A stretch of DNA of 38,251 bases from Pseudaeromonas sp038247115 (GTDB lineage: Bacteria; Pseudomonadota; Gammaproteobacteria; Enterobacterales; Aeromonadaceae). Location: the NCBI GenBank assembly GCA_038247115.1, contig JBBRVG010000037.1, positions 1 to 38,251 of the forward strand. The letters run 5' to 3'. The position numbers and the translations under genes were made by a program. Each line of letters opens with the position of its first letter. Within the stretch, counting starts at the first letter, position 1. The notes under the pieces were generated by a model, which saw nothing but the letters and a program-made list of their open reading frames with translations, was not told where the DNA came from and searched no databases. This document shows positions 17,052-25,166 of the stretch, piece after piece.

Positions 17052-17573
17052 TTATTCCGCCACTAAAAGATTCAGCTTGGTTGTTCTCTTAACCCAACAA
17101 CCCTTGCCATCGGGAACAAATTCCTGAAGCTCTACGGCATCAGGCTTAATCGACGTGATCAAACCATGGTTCAAGCCCATGTATTGTCCCTGTGCGACAC
17201 GATAAACCTCGCCTTCCTGTGAATTAATCAAGGCCCACAACCGACCATTGATCCCCATGGTTCCCCGCATCGAAAGATTATCCAGAGAATATTGCTCCAG
17301 CGGCTCTTTCACCCGATTGACCTCGGGCTGCAGGCAATCTTTCTTTGCCTCCTGGGTTGGCATTGCCAGTTCTGGTTGTGGCTCCGTGAATGGAGTTCTA
17401 TCTGTTTCCGGCGAGAACTTCATCGCCTCAAAATTTTCGATAATCGGTAACGGCTCGATAGGCAACGCAGGACGACTCTTTACCTGAGTCACATAATCGT
17501 GTAATTCGTCGCTACCGGTACAGGCCGCTAATAACACGAGCATCAGACTGGATAGAAATAGGCGGTTCATCAT
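17052..17573 (-). CDS. pilP: Type IV pilus assembly lipoprotein PilP
   Basis: 173 residues. A lipobox (LMLVLLAAC) puts the mature protein on a lipid-anchored cysteine at about residue 18. LHDYVTQVKSRP is the conserved segment that contacts PilN/PilO, and the C-terminal beta domain (SMRGTMGINGRLWALI) binds the secretin PilQ. PilP links the inner membrane PilNO complex to PilQ. Its start overlaps the pilO stop by ATGA. Confidence 0.94.
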   Translation of the reverse strand: MMNRLFLSSLMLVLLAACTGSDELHDYVTQVKSRPALPIEPLPIIENFEAMKFSPETDRTPFTEPQPELAMPTQEAKKDCLQPEVNRVKEPLEQYSLDNLSMRGTMGINGRLWALINSQEGEVYRVAQGQYMGLNHGLITSIKPDAVELQEFVPDGKGCWVKRTTKLNLLVAE

Positions 17574-18187
17574 TGAGCCCCCCCATTTTCAGTCCCGGAT
17601 TTATTGATAGGTTTTTCATTATAGCGATAGGTTTTGGCCAACATGCTCATCAACAAGCCATGACCTTCTTTCTCGCGCACCGTGGTGAAGCTATCAAGGA
17701 TAACAATGCGGGGTAATGCCGCGACATCAGAGGTGAATTTGCCCAATTGATTGTACGAGCCAGATAATTCAATACGCATGGGCAACTCGGTGGAAAATTC
17801 ATGCTGAATTTCTGGTTCCCAGTTAATCCGGAGCAGTTTCAATCCGTTATCCATGGCAATAAAGCTGATGTCGTCCAGCAAACCCGCCACTTCATTTTTA
17901 TTCGGCAATTGACGTAACTGCGCCTGAAGCAAGGCTTCCAATTCAATCATTTGTTGCTTATAGGCTTCCAGGTTACTGGCAAACCCAGCTTTGATCTCGA
18001 ATTGAGCCTTCAGTTCTGTTTCTTTGCTGCGGCTACTGTCGAGTGCCGTAATGGAGTCGGCGATCACATACATATACCCACCGATACCAATCAACACAAA
18101 CAACAGGAGAACAAGTGCAATTTTAACTGGCTTTGGCCAAACCCCGACATTTTGAAAATCTAATTCATTCAACTCTTGCAGGTTCAT
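17570..18187 (-). CDS. pilO: Type IV pilus inner membrane protein PilO
   Basis: 205 residues. One membrane segment (IALVLLLFVLIGIGGYMYVI, near residue 25) is followed by a coiled coil (KETELKAQFEIKAGFASNLE) and a ferredoxin-like domain in the periplasm that pairs with PilN. It starts one base inside the pilN stop (TAATG). Confidence 0.94.
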   Translation of the reverse strand: MNLQELNELDFQNVGVWPKPVKIALVLLLFVLIGIGGYMYVIADSITALDSSRSKETELKAQFEIKAGFASNLEAYKQQMIELEALLQAQLRQLPNKNEVAGLLDDISFIAMDNGLKLLRINWEPEIQHEFSTELPMRIELSGSYNQLGKFTSDVAALPRIVILDSFTTVREKEGHGLLMSMLAKTYRYNEKPINKSGTENGGAQ

Positions 18188-18765
18188 TATTTCTTCTCCT
18201 GCGGATTGGGTTTGATCAATAAGTCCTGATTCAGAACTTTGAACATCATGGAGAACTCGCTTAACGCCAGAGTCTTGTCGTTAGAAACGAAAATCGAGCT
18301 GATACTGGTCTGACCAAGCCAGCCACTCTTATCAATCATCCGCATCATGTTGGCGACGCGGCTATGCGCTTCGGTCTTGCCGACAACATCGACCTGACCA
18401 TTCTGCAACGCCAGCGAATCCAGGTAGACACCATTGGTGACCAGAGAGGGCAAATCGTTATAGAGATGCACGGCTTGGTTGCGACTTTGCTGCAGCTGAT
18501 CAATCAATCGCATCCGTTCGATCAGATCACTCCGGCGCTTTTTCAATTTATTAATTTCGCCAATTCTCGCATCCAACAGGGTGATCTCACTCTGTAGATA
18601 CTGGTTCCGCTGCTCCTGATTTTGCAAAGCTTGTTGAAAGACAAAATCAATGACCAGGACCAAGCTGATGGAAACAACAGCCGCCACACCCAGAATGGAA
18701 AGAAAAATGCGTTTTTGACGTTGTTTGGAGGCCTCTCGCCAAGGCAATAAATTTATATTTGACAT
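18187..18765 (-). CDS. pilN: Type IV pilus inner membrane protein PilN
   Basis: 192 residues. The short cytoplasmic N-terminus has the PilM-binding motif INLLPWRE at residues 4-11. One membrane helix follows near residue 30, then a coiled coil (NQEQRNQYLQSEITLLDARI) and a periplasmic domain that dimerises with PilO. It overlaps pilM by 13 bases. Confidence 0.95.
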   Translation of the reverse strand: MSNINLLPWREASKQRQKRIFLSILGVAAVVSISLVLVIDFVFQQALQNQEQRNQYLQSEITLLDARIGEINKLKKRRSDLIERMRLIDQLQQSRNQAVHLYNDLPSLVTNGVYLDSLALQNGQVDVVGKTEAHSRVANMMRMIDKSGWLGQTSISSIFVSNDKTLALSEFSMMFKVLNQDLLIKPNPQEKK

Positions 18766-19820
18766 GGTACAAAGCTCCGCAATGCCAATCCGAGTGCTGT
18801 CATGTATTTGGCACCATGTTTGACAAATTCACTCCGATGCTTGGGACTGACACTGAAGGGATCCGGATGTTTCACTTCAATTTGCAATTCCATTGCCAGC
18901 TGTTCGACCAAGCCGGGGATCAGACTGCCACCACCGGAAAGGATCAACATGTCGACTTCCCGATGACCGGATGAGCTGCAAAACAATTGAATATTACGGC
19001 GGACCTGCTGTACCAGCAGGGTAATGTAGGGCGCAAGCACATCCATATCGGCATCGGCAGGTAAACGACTTTGTACCTTGGTGCGTTCCGCCTCATCCTG
19101 AGGCAGGTTATAAAAGGAGGCTATGGACTGGGTGAAATTATCACCACCAAAGCTTTGCAGGCGCGAGTAAACAATCTCCCCATTGACCATGACACCGAAC
19201 GTCAACGAGACAGCACCAATATCGACCAGAGCACACACCGCCTGAGCTTTCTCGCCGACCAGTTCCGGCAACAAAGCCACCACGGAACGTCCCAATGCAT
19301 GCAAGCCTACGTCCACGACTTTGACCTGCAGACCCGAGTCCTGAAGGGTCGTCACCCGGCTGGTAATACTGTCTGTTCGTGCAGCACTGACGAGAACGTC
19401 GTTTCGGGTAGGATCACTCAGATTCGGGCCTAACACCTCGAAATCCAGACTAATTTCATCCAGGGGAAACGGGATCAGTTGCTCGGCCTCCATTTCGATA
19501 TGACTCTCAAGTTCTGACTCAGTCATCTTGTTATCAACCTGAGTCACCTTGGTGATCACATTCGAACCGGAAACCGCAGTCGCTACAAATCGGAAACGGT
19601 TAGGCAATAACTTGACCAACTGTTTTACCGATTGGGAAATTTTTTCCACATCCTGCATTTGGTAGTCAACCAAACTGCCCTTAGGAGTAAGGACCTCAAT
19701 GCAAGCATCGATTTGAAAACGGCCTGGTTTGCCAGAGATCACTACGGCCTTGATGGTCTGGCTACCAAAGTCAATCCCAATCATGGGAAACAGACTACCT
19801 TGATTTGTTAAACCAAACAT
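18753..19820 (-). CDS. pilM: Type IV pilus actin-like protein PilM
   Basis: 355 residues, an FtsA/actin-fold cytoplasmic ATPase that binds the PilN N-terminus. IGIDFGSQTIKAVVI is the phosphate-1 motif, ALVDIGAVSLTF is phosphate 2, and MLILSGGGSLIPGLVEQL is the adenosine motif. It is the first gene of pilMNOPQ and divergent from mrcA across a 170-base gap, an arrangement kept in many gammaproteobacteria. I could not find a convincing sigma-70 promoter in that gap on either strand. Confidence 0.95.
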   Translation of the reverse strand: MFGLTNQGSLFPMIGIDFGSQTIKAVVISGKPGRFQIDACIEVLTPKGSLVDYQMQDVEKISQSVKQLVKLLPNRFRFVATAVSGSNVITKVTQVDNKMTESELESHIEMEAEQLIPFPLDEISLDFEVLGPNLSDPTRNDVLVSAARTDSITSRVTTLQDSGLQVKVVDVGLHALGRSVVALLPELVGEKAQAVCALVDIGAVSLTFGVMVNGEIVYSRLQSFGGDNFTQSIASFYNLPQDEAERTKVQSRLPADADMDVLAPYITLLVQQVRRNIQLFCSSSGHREVDMLILSGGGSLIPGLVEQLAMELQIEVKHPDPFSVSPKHRSEFVKHGAKYMTALGLALRSFVPCQI

Positions 19821-19990
19821 AAGTGCATCCGTGCGGTTAGGGGCAATAGAATAATATTTTGTGCATCAATCCTATACAGAGCCAAGGCTCAACACTACAG
19901 GAGAGTAGCAACCAAAACGCTCGAATTTGAACTAGTTAACAAATATACTGCAGCGCAGTTCACGCGCTTCTCTTAAATGGATGAATCAAC

Positions 19991-22492
19991 ATGCTCAAAT
20001 GGCTTAAACGCCTGTTTTGGCTCGGCCTGTTTTTCGCAGTCGTTGGTATAGCAGGTATTTCAGCTTTTTACTTCACACTAGAGAGCAGCCTGCCTGATGT
20101 GACAAGTCTACGCGAAGCCTCACTTGAAACGCCAATGCGGATTTACAGTGCAGATGATGCATTGATCGCAGAATACGGCGAAATGCGCAGAATTCCGCTC
20201 AAAATCAGCGAAATACCCCAACCATTGGTCGATGCATTTCTGGCCATCGAAGACTCCCGGTTCTACGAACATCCCGGCATCGACCCGATCGGGATCATGC
20301 GCGCAGGCTTTGTCTGGTTAACAACCGGACAGATGCGTCAGGGTGCCAGCACCATTACCCAGCAGGTAGCTCGAAACTTCTTCCTGAGCCGAGAAAAAAC
20401 CCTACTTCGCAAGATCAAAGAGGTATTCCTGGCCTGGCATATCGAGAAGGAGCTGAGCAAAGACGAGATACTGGAGTTGTATCTCAATAAAATCATGCTG
20501 GGTTATCGAGCCTTCGGGGTCGGTGCCGCCGCTCAGGTTTACTACGGCAAACGAGTGGATCAATTGACGCTCGGGGAGATGGCGGTGATTGCTGGCCTGC
20601 CCAAGGCACCCTCGTTGCTGAATCCCATTCGTTCCCCGCAGCGAGCCCAAGCGCGGCGCAATCTGGTGCTGATGCGCATGCTGGAGCTGGGAAAAATAAC
20701 TCAGGAGCAATACGAAGCTGCCAAGAGTGAACCCATAGCCACTCGCTATCATGGTGCCGATATCATGCTCAATGCAGCCTATGTCGGTGAAATGGCCCGC
20801 AAATACATGGTGGATAAATACGGGGATGATGCCTATACCAAAGGCTTCAACGTCTATACCACTGTCTCGGCCAAACGTCAGAAGGCCGCCGATGACGCCG
20901 TCTTTCAGGGGCTGCTCGATTATGATATTCGCCACGGTTACCGGGGTGCGGACAAGCGCTTGTGGCAAGCCAAGGAGCCCGCCTGGAGTAATGACAAAAT
21001 TTATGAATATCTGACCGATGTTTCCAGTAGTGATCCTTTCGAGCCAGCCGTGGTGACACGCATTCGGGATAAACAAGCCGATGTCGTCATCAAGGGCGGG
21101 CTCGAAGGCACGATCAACTGGGAAGGCATGAAGTGGGCCCGTAGTTTCATCTCCGATGAGCGTCAGGGAGCAGCCCCCCGTCGCGCCGCCGATATTTTGC
21201 ATGTCGGCGATCAAATCTGGGTCTGGCCGGTAGATGATACCCAGCTGCGTCTGGCACAGATCCCGGATGTGAATGCCGCCTTTGTCGCTCTGAATCCACA
21301 AAACGGCGCCATCGAAGCTCTGGTCGGCGGCTTCAGTTTTGAACTGAGCAAGTTCAATCGGGTCGATCAGGCGAAACGCCAAGCGGGCTCCAATATCAAA
21401 CCTTTTATCTATTCAGCGGCTTTCAATAGCGGCTTTACCCTCGCTTCCCTGGTCAACGATGCGCCCATCAACCAGTGGGATACCGGCAGCGGCTCGGTCT
21501 GGAGCCCCAAAAACTCGCCTCCGGTATATGACGGCCCCATCACGCTGCGTGAAGCCCTGGCTCGCTCCAAAAACGTGGTTTCCGTGCGTCTGCTGCGCAG
21601 TATCGGCATCGGCAAGTTGATGGAACATTTGCGGTTATTCGGTTTCGATGTCAAACCGGAACAGCGGAATGAGGCTCTGGCACTGGGCGCCATCGAGGTG
21701 TCGCCGCTGGAAATGGTCACCGGTTATGCCGCCATTGCCAATGGTGGCTTCAAGGTGACGCCGTTCTTTATTTCGCGTATCGAGGATGCACAAGGGAACC
21801 GCTTATTCGAAGCCACTCCGGCCCAAGCCTGCGGTGATTGTGACAACCAGGGTCCACTGGCAGCCAATGACATCAGTAGCGGTGCCGAAGCCACGGTCAG
21901 CGTCCCCACCGAAAATGCGATCCCCGGAGCTCAGGTCGCGCCACAGATCATCAGCCATGCCAACGCATTTCTGGTCTCTGAAGCCCTGCATAGCGCTATC
22001 TTCGGTGGCAAGGATCGCGGCATGAATGCCGGCTGGATGGGAACCGGCTGGCGCGCGGCCAAGGAGCTCGGACGCAATGACATTGCCGGTAAAACCGGAA
22101 CCACCAACGAAGCCAAAGATGCCTGGTTCTCCGGATTCAATAGCCAGGTGGTAGCCACCGCCTGGGTGGGCTTTGATGATCACCGCCGCAAGCTAGGTCG
22201 CTCCATTGCCGGTAATGAATATGGCGCCAGCGCCGCACAGCCGATGTGGATCGATTTCATGAAGGTCGCCCTCGCTGGCATGCCGGAATCACCCGTGCCC
22301 CAGCCAGCCGATGTGATCACGGTGCGGATCGACAACATCTCCGGGCTGATCAGCTCGCGGGAAGATGGTTCAAGCCGTAGCGAGTTCTTCCAACGCGGCC
22401 AGGAACCTACCCAGTCCGACCCCGGTAATGCCACCTTGTTTGGTGAAGGCGAGCCAGCAACGCCCGGCACCAGCACCGAAGATATTTTCTAA
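19991..22492 (+). CDS. mrcA: Penicillin-binding protein 1A
   Basis: 833 residues, a bifunctional cell-wall synthase. The short N-terminus and one membrane anchor (LFWLGLFFAVVGIAGISAF, residues 8-26) precede a GT51 glycosyltransferase with AIEDSRFYEHPGID (catalytic E87) and GASTITQQVARN. An OB-like domain follows, then the transpeptidase: SNIK (S467, K470), the SKN motif in ARSKNVVSV, and KTGTTNEAKDAWF (K701). The C-terminus is Gly/Pro/Thr-rich. A weak ribosome site (GGATG) precedes the ATG. It is divergent from pilM and directly upstream of the alpha-2-macroglobulin operon on the same strand. Confidence 0.97.
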   Translation: MLKWLKRLFWLGLFFAVVGIAGISAFYFTLESSLPDVTSLREASLETPMRIYSADDALIAEYGEMRRIPLKISEIPQPLVDAFLAIEDSRFYEHPGIDPIGIMRAGFVWLTTGQMRQGASTITQQVARNFFLSREKTLLRKIKEVFLAWHIEKELSKDEILELYLNKIMLGYRAFGVGAAAQVYYGKRVDQLTLGEMAVIAGLPKAPSLLNPIRSPQRAQARRNLVLMRMLELGKITQEQYEAAKSEPIATRYHGADIMLNAAYVGEMARKYMVDKYGDDAYTKGFNVYTTVSAKRQKAADDAVFQGLLDYDIRHGYRGADKRLWQAKEPAWSNDKIYEYLTDVSSSDPFEPAVVTRIRDKQADVVIKGGLEGTINWEGMKWARSFISDERQGAAPRRAADILHVGDQIWVWPVDDTQLRLAQIPDVNAAFVALNPQNGAIEALVGGFSFELSKFNRVDQAKRQAGSNIKPFIYSAAFNSGFTLASLVNDAPINQWDTGSGSVWSPKNSPPVYDGPITLREALARSKNVVSVRLLRSIGIGKLMEHLRLFGFDVKPEQRNEALALGAIEVSPLEMVTGYAAIANGGFKVTPFFISRIEDAQGNRLFEATPAQACGDCDNQGPLAANDISSGAEATVSVPTENAIPGAQVAPQIISHANAFLVSEALHSAIFGGKDRGMNAGWMGTGWRAAKELGRNDIAGKTGTTNEAKDAWFSGFNSQVVATAWVGFDDHRRKLGRSIAGNEYGASAAQPMWIDFMKVALAGMPESPVPQPADVITVRIDNISGLISSREDGSSRSEFFQRGQEPTQSDPGNATLFGEGEPATPGTSTEDIF

Positions 22493-22520
22493 ACACTCGA
22501 GGCTTTCGTCGCCTCTTTCA

Positions 22521-22560
22521 TCAGGTCCCGGATCTTCCACTCAGAAGAGATGGGACCTGA
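22521..22560 (+). repeat. Long two-part hairpin downstream of mrcA
   Basis: TCAGGTCCC pairs with GGGACCTGA (9 bp perfect), and inside this TCTTC pairs with GAAGA around a 6-base loop, with a 3x3 internal loop between. It begins 28 bases after the mrcA stop. No T-run follows, so it may stabilise the 3' end or pause transcription rather than end it. Confidence 0.6.
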
Positions 22561-22767
22561 TACTATCGAACTCCCCTTCTATCTCTCAACCTGGCTCCAT
22601 CTGAGCTTTTTATTCACTCGTACCTCCAATCGCCAGCTTGCCTGATGCACTGCATTAGGGCACCATATGAGCCATTCCAATCCACGCTAGCCCCTATGAT
22701 GCTTGTTCACCATAGGCCCTGGTAACGATTTCAATCGCTTCTTTTTGTTGCAGTGAAACTTCCTATC

Positions 22768-24519
22768 ATGACGTTATCGAAATCCATGAAATGGCTCTGT
22801 GCGGGCCTGCTCGGTATCTCGCTTCTGGGTGTTGCTGGCGTGGTGACACTGCGCTATCAGGCTACATCTCTCGCAGGCAACTCGGCACCAACATTAGCCA
22901 ATACCTTGGTGCCTATCGATTTTCGTCATCCGGATGCCCTGATCCTCAGTGAACAGTTATCCCGACTGCCCCAAGATCTGCTGAAGATACCGCTACTCAA
23001 GACCACGCTCACCGAAGAGTTCGCGTTTTACTATGAGGAGCAAGAAGGCCGACTCTCCCTGATGGGCACCCTGCGTCGCCTCGCCTATGAGCATGATTTG
23101 CGCCTCAGCGACACCCTGATCCAGCAAGTTCTGGATTCCCCCGCCGAGCTGGCGCTGTGGCGTGGGTCCGACGGCAAACTCAATCACTGGATGTTGTCCC
23201 TGGAACAAAATCTGGTCACCCGGGCGCTCAAGGGATTAGCCAAGATAGCCCTGCACGACTCTCAGCTGAGCCAAATCGGTGAACTGCAGGTGGATGGCGA
23301 AACCGAGCCGCTATTGCAGCTGGCCTATGGTTATCAACGCCACCTGGTGCTGGCAGCTCATGGCTCGCGTCTGGTGATCCTCTCGGATGCCGGCATGCTG
23401 CTGGGCTACGATAAACCGGCGACCTCCGACGCTGCGACCGCTGAAAATGAGCCCACCGAATATCAGGAACCCAAGTTACTGGACTCCCAACTGGCGTTTC
23501 TGGCTTCAGCCCTGAGCGCCGATCAGCAACAACCCTCGGCGGCACGTCAGGAATTGCTGCTAACCGAGTCGCCCAAGGGCCACAGTCTGATCCTGAGCAC
23601 CCATTTTCTCTCCTTCGGCTATCAGCGCTTCTTCCCTTCCTTGCAAGCCCTGCGATTTGACTTCGATGGTCAACACTGGAACAGCCAGCTGCTGGCCGAT
23701 GAGAGTTTGCAGCCCGGGGGCTGGGATAACCAGCTACTCTGGCAAGCCGCGCCCATGGCGCCTGCCCTCTGTCAGAGCCTGCCGCTGGATTGGTCCGCAG
23801 CCGGAAAATTGGCACAACAGCTCAACGCGGAGGATGGGGCACTTTCCGCAGCGTTCGCACAGCTACAAGCGCCCGTCGCGGTGTGCTGGTATGACAAATC
23901 CAGAATTAGCACACCGTTGTTTATCGCCCGATTCAGCGATGCAGCCAGTGCCGACAAATTCGCTGCGCCACTGGGGGCTCTGTTTAACCGGGTCATAGGT
24001 GCTTATGAGTACGTGCGCGGTGAACGCTTCCCGGTGGAGGAAGAGGATACCGAGCAGGCTCACTACTGGAGCCGGGTCGTCAGCGCCCGTTATGGCAGCC
24101 AGTTGGCCGCCAAAGAGCCGTTCAAAGATGAACTCTCGGCCGCGCGTTATTTCCCGGTGAAGCTGGCGGTTGCTGACGAGTATCTCTTCTTTTCCCCGGA
24201 TGGCTCCTTGGTTGAGCAAGCCGTGGCCGTGCAGCAGAAACAATATCCTGCTTTAGCCGATGGCATGAAGGATGCCAATCTGGTCGTGGCGCGCATCACG
24301 CCTGCGGCGCTGTCCGGCCTGCTGGAGCGCGAGATGTACGCCAGTCTGCCTGGACAGCTGGAGCCCTTGTTCCGTAACGCCGCCAAGCACTATCTGGCAC
24401 CTCGACTGAAAACTCTGGCGGGGTATCCGCCGCTGACCATCCGGCGTCCCGATTCCTTGCTGAGCCTGAAAACCGGCCGTCAGTGGCAGCCGCTGGATTG
24501 GCAGTTCGACACGCCATGA
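22768..24519 (+). CDS. yfaA: DUF2138 protein, YfaA-like, of the alpha-2-macroglobulin operon
   Basis: 583 residues. One N-terminal membrane segment (WLCAGLLGISLLGVAGVVTL) and a large periplasmic part place it as an anchored periplasmic protein. Opening motifs such as IDFRHPDALILSEQLSRLP and LLKTTLTEEFAFYYEEQEG are those I associate with DUF2138/YfaA, and the gene order yfaA-T-S-Q-P that follows fixes the assignment. I chose ATG 22768; GTG 22753 and ATG 22786 are possible, and none has a clear ribosome site. Its related P. aeruginosa operon product is reported in a complex with the macroglobulin. No catalytic motif is evident. It ends in an ATGA overlap with the next gene. Confidence 0.82.
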   Translation: MTLSKSMKWLCAGLLGISLLGVAGVVTLRYQATSLAGNSAPTLANTLVPIDFRHPDALILSEQLSRLPQDLLKIPLLKTTLTEEFAFYYEEQEGRLSLMGTLRRLAYEHDLRLSDTLIQQVLDSPAELALWRGSDGKLNHWMLSLEQNLVTRALKGLAKIALHDSQLSQIGELQVDGETEPLLQLAYGYQRHLVLAAHGSRLVILSDAGMLLGYDKPATSDAATAENEPTEYQEPKLLDSQLAFLASALSADQQQPSAARQELLLTESPKGHSLILSTHFLSFGYQRFFPSLQALRFDFDGQHWNSQLLADESLQPGGWDNQLLWQAAPMAPALCQSLPLDWSAAGKLAQQLNAEDGALSAAFAQLQAPVAVCWYDKSRISTPLFIARFSDAASADKFAAPLGALFNRVIGAYEYVRGERFPVEEEDTEQAHYWSRVVSARYGSQLAAKEPFKDELSAARYFPVKLAVADEYLFFSPDGSLVEQAVAVQQKQYPALADGMKDANLVVARITPAALSGLLEREMYASLPGQLEPLFRNAAKHYLAPRLKTLAGYPPLTIRRPDSLLSLKTGRQWQPLDWQFDTP

Positions 24520-25166
24520 TCTGGAGGGGGTTGCTGCTGAGCCTGATGTTGATGCAGGGTTCTGTGTCCGCGCTGGAGGGACTGGCAAACGAACCAGTCC
24601 CCGGCCAACTGGATGCCCGGCAGTCCCAATATTTTCGGGCCTGGTTTACCCGCATCGTCGATGAGCAGGTGCGACGCCCCTCCCCGCGCTGGGTGCATCG
24701 GGATTGTGCCGGGCTCATTCGCTATGCCGCAGCCGAGGCATTGGCAGAACATGATGAAAAATGGCTGCGCGCCAACGGGTTGACACCTCAGGGGCTGCCT
24801 CCGCCGCTGGCGCTGAGCCCGGAGCAGCAGAGTTTGCGGTTCAACTGGCGGGATATCGACGGCCAGAACAAGGCGTTTGTCACGGCATTGGCGCTGATCC
24901 AGGGCAATAGCCAATTTGTTGGTAAAGAGATCAATCAGGCCCAACCCGGCGATCTGCTGTTCTTTGATCAAGGGGATGAACAACACCTGATGGTCTGGAT
25001 GGGGCAATACATTGCCTATCACACAGGTACGGTCACGCCGCGCGACAATGGTTTGCGTGCGGTAACGGTTCAACAGCTTATTCAATGGAAGGACACCCGG
25101 TGGCAACCCATTGGCAACAACCCAAATTTTATCGGATTCTATCGTCTGGGCTTCTTATCGCCCTAG
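24516..25166 (+). CDS. yfaT: DUF1175 protein, YfaT-like, possible NlpC/P60-type hydrolase
   Basis: 216 residues with a signal peptide (WRGLLLSLMLMQGSVSALEG). The pattern HRDCAGLIRYAAAEAL (C64), then QPGDLLFFDQGDEQHLMVWMG (H157), then AYHTG matches the order of catalytic Cys and His in NlpC/P60 and CHAP cysteine peptidases/amidases, which cut peptidoglycan peptides. The family is known only as DUF1175. The catalytic role is inferred from motif order, not shown. The start is ATG 24516, inside the upstream stop codon; the reading frame is open further upstream but that would lie within yfaA. The next gene begins 67 bases before this one ends. Confidence 0.8.
   Translation: MIWRGLLLSLMLMQGSVSALEGLANEPVPGQLDARQSQYFRAWFTRIVDEQVRRPSPRWVHRDCAGLIRYAAAEALAEHDEKWLRANGLTPQGLPPPLALSPEQQSLRFNWRDIDGQNKAFVTALALIQGNSQFVGKEINQAQPGDLLFFDQGDEQHLMVWMGQYIAYHTGTVTPRDNGLRAVTVQQLIQWKDTRWQPIGNNPNFIGFYRLGFLSP

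Noticed and set aside
20402..21382. 326-residue reverse frame inside mrcA
   Set aside because: It is the shadow of a well-conserved PBP1A region; the forward frame carries all catalytic motifs.
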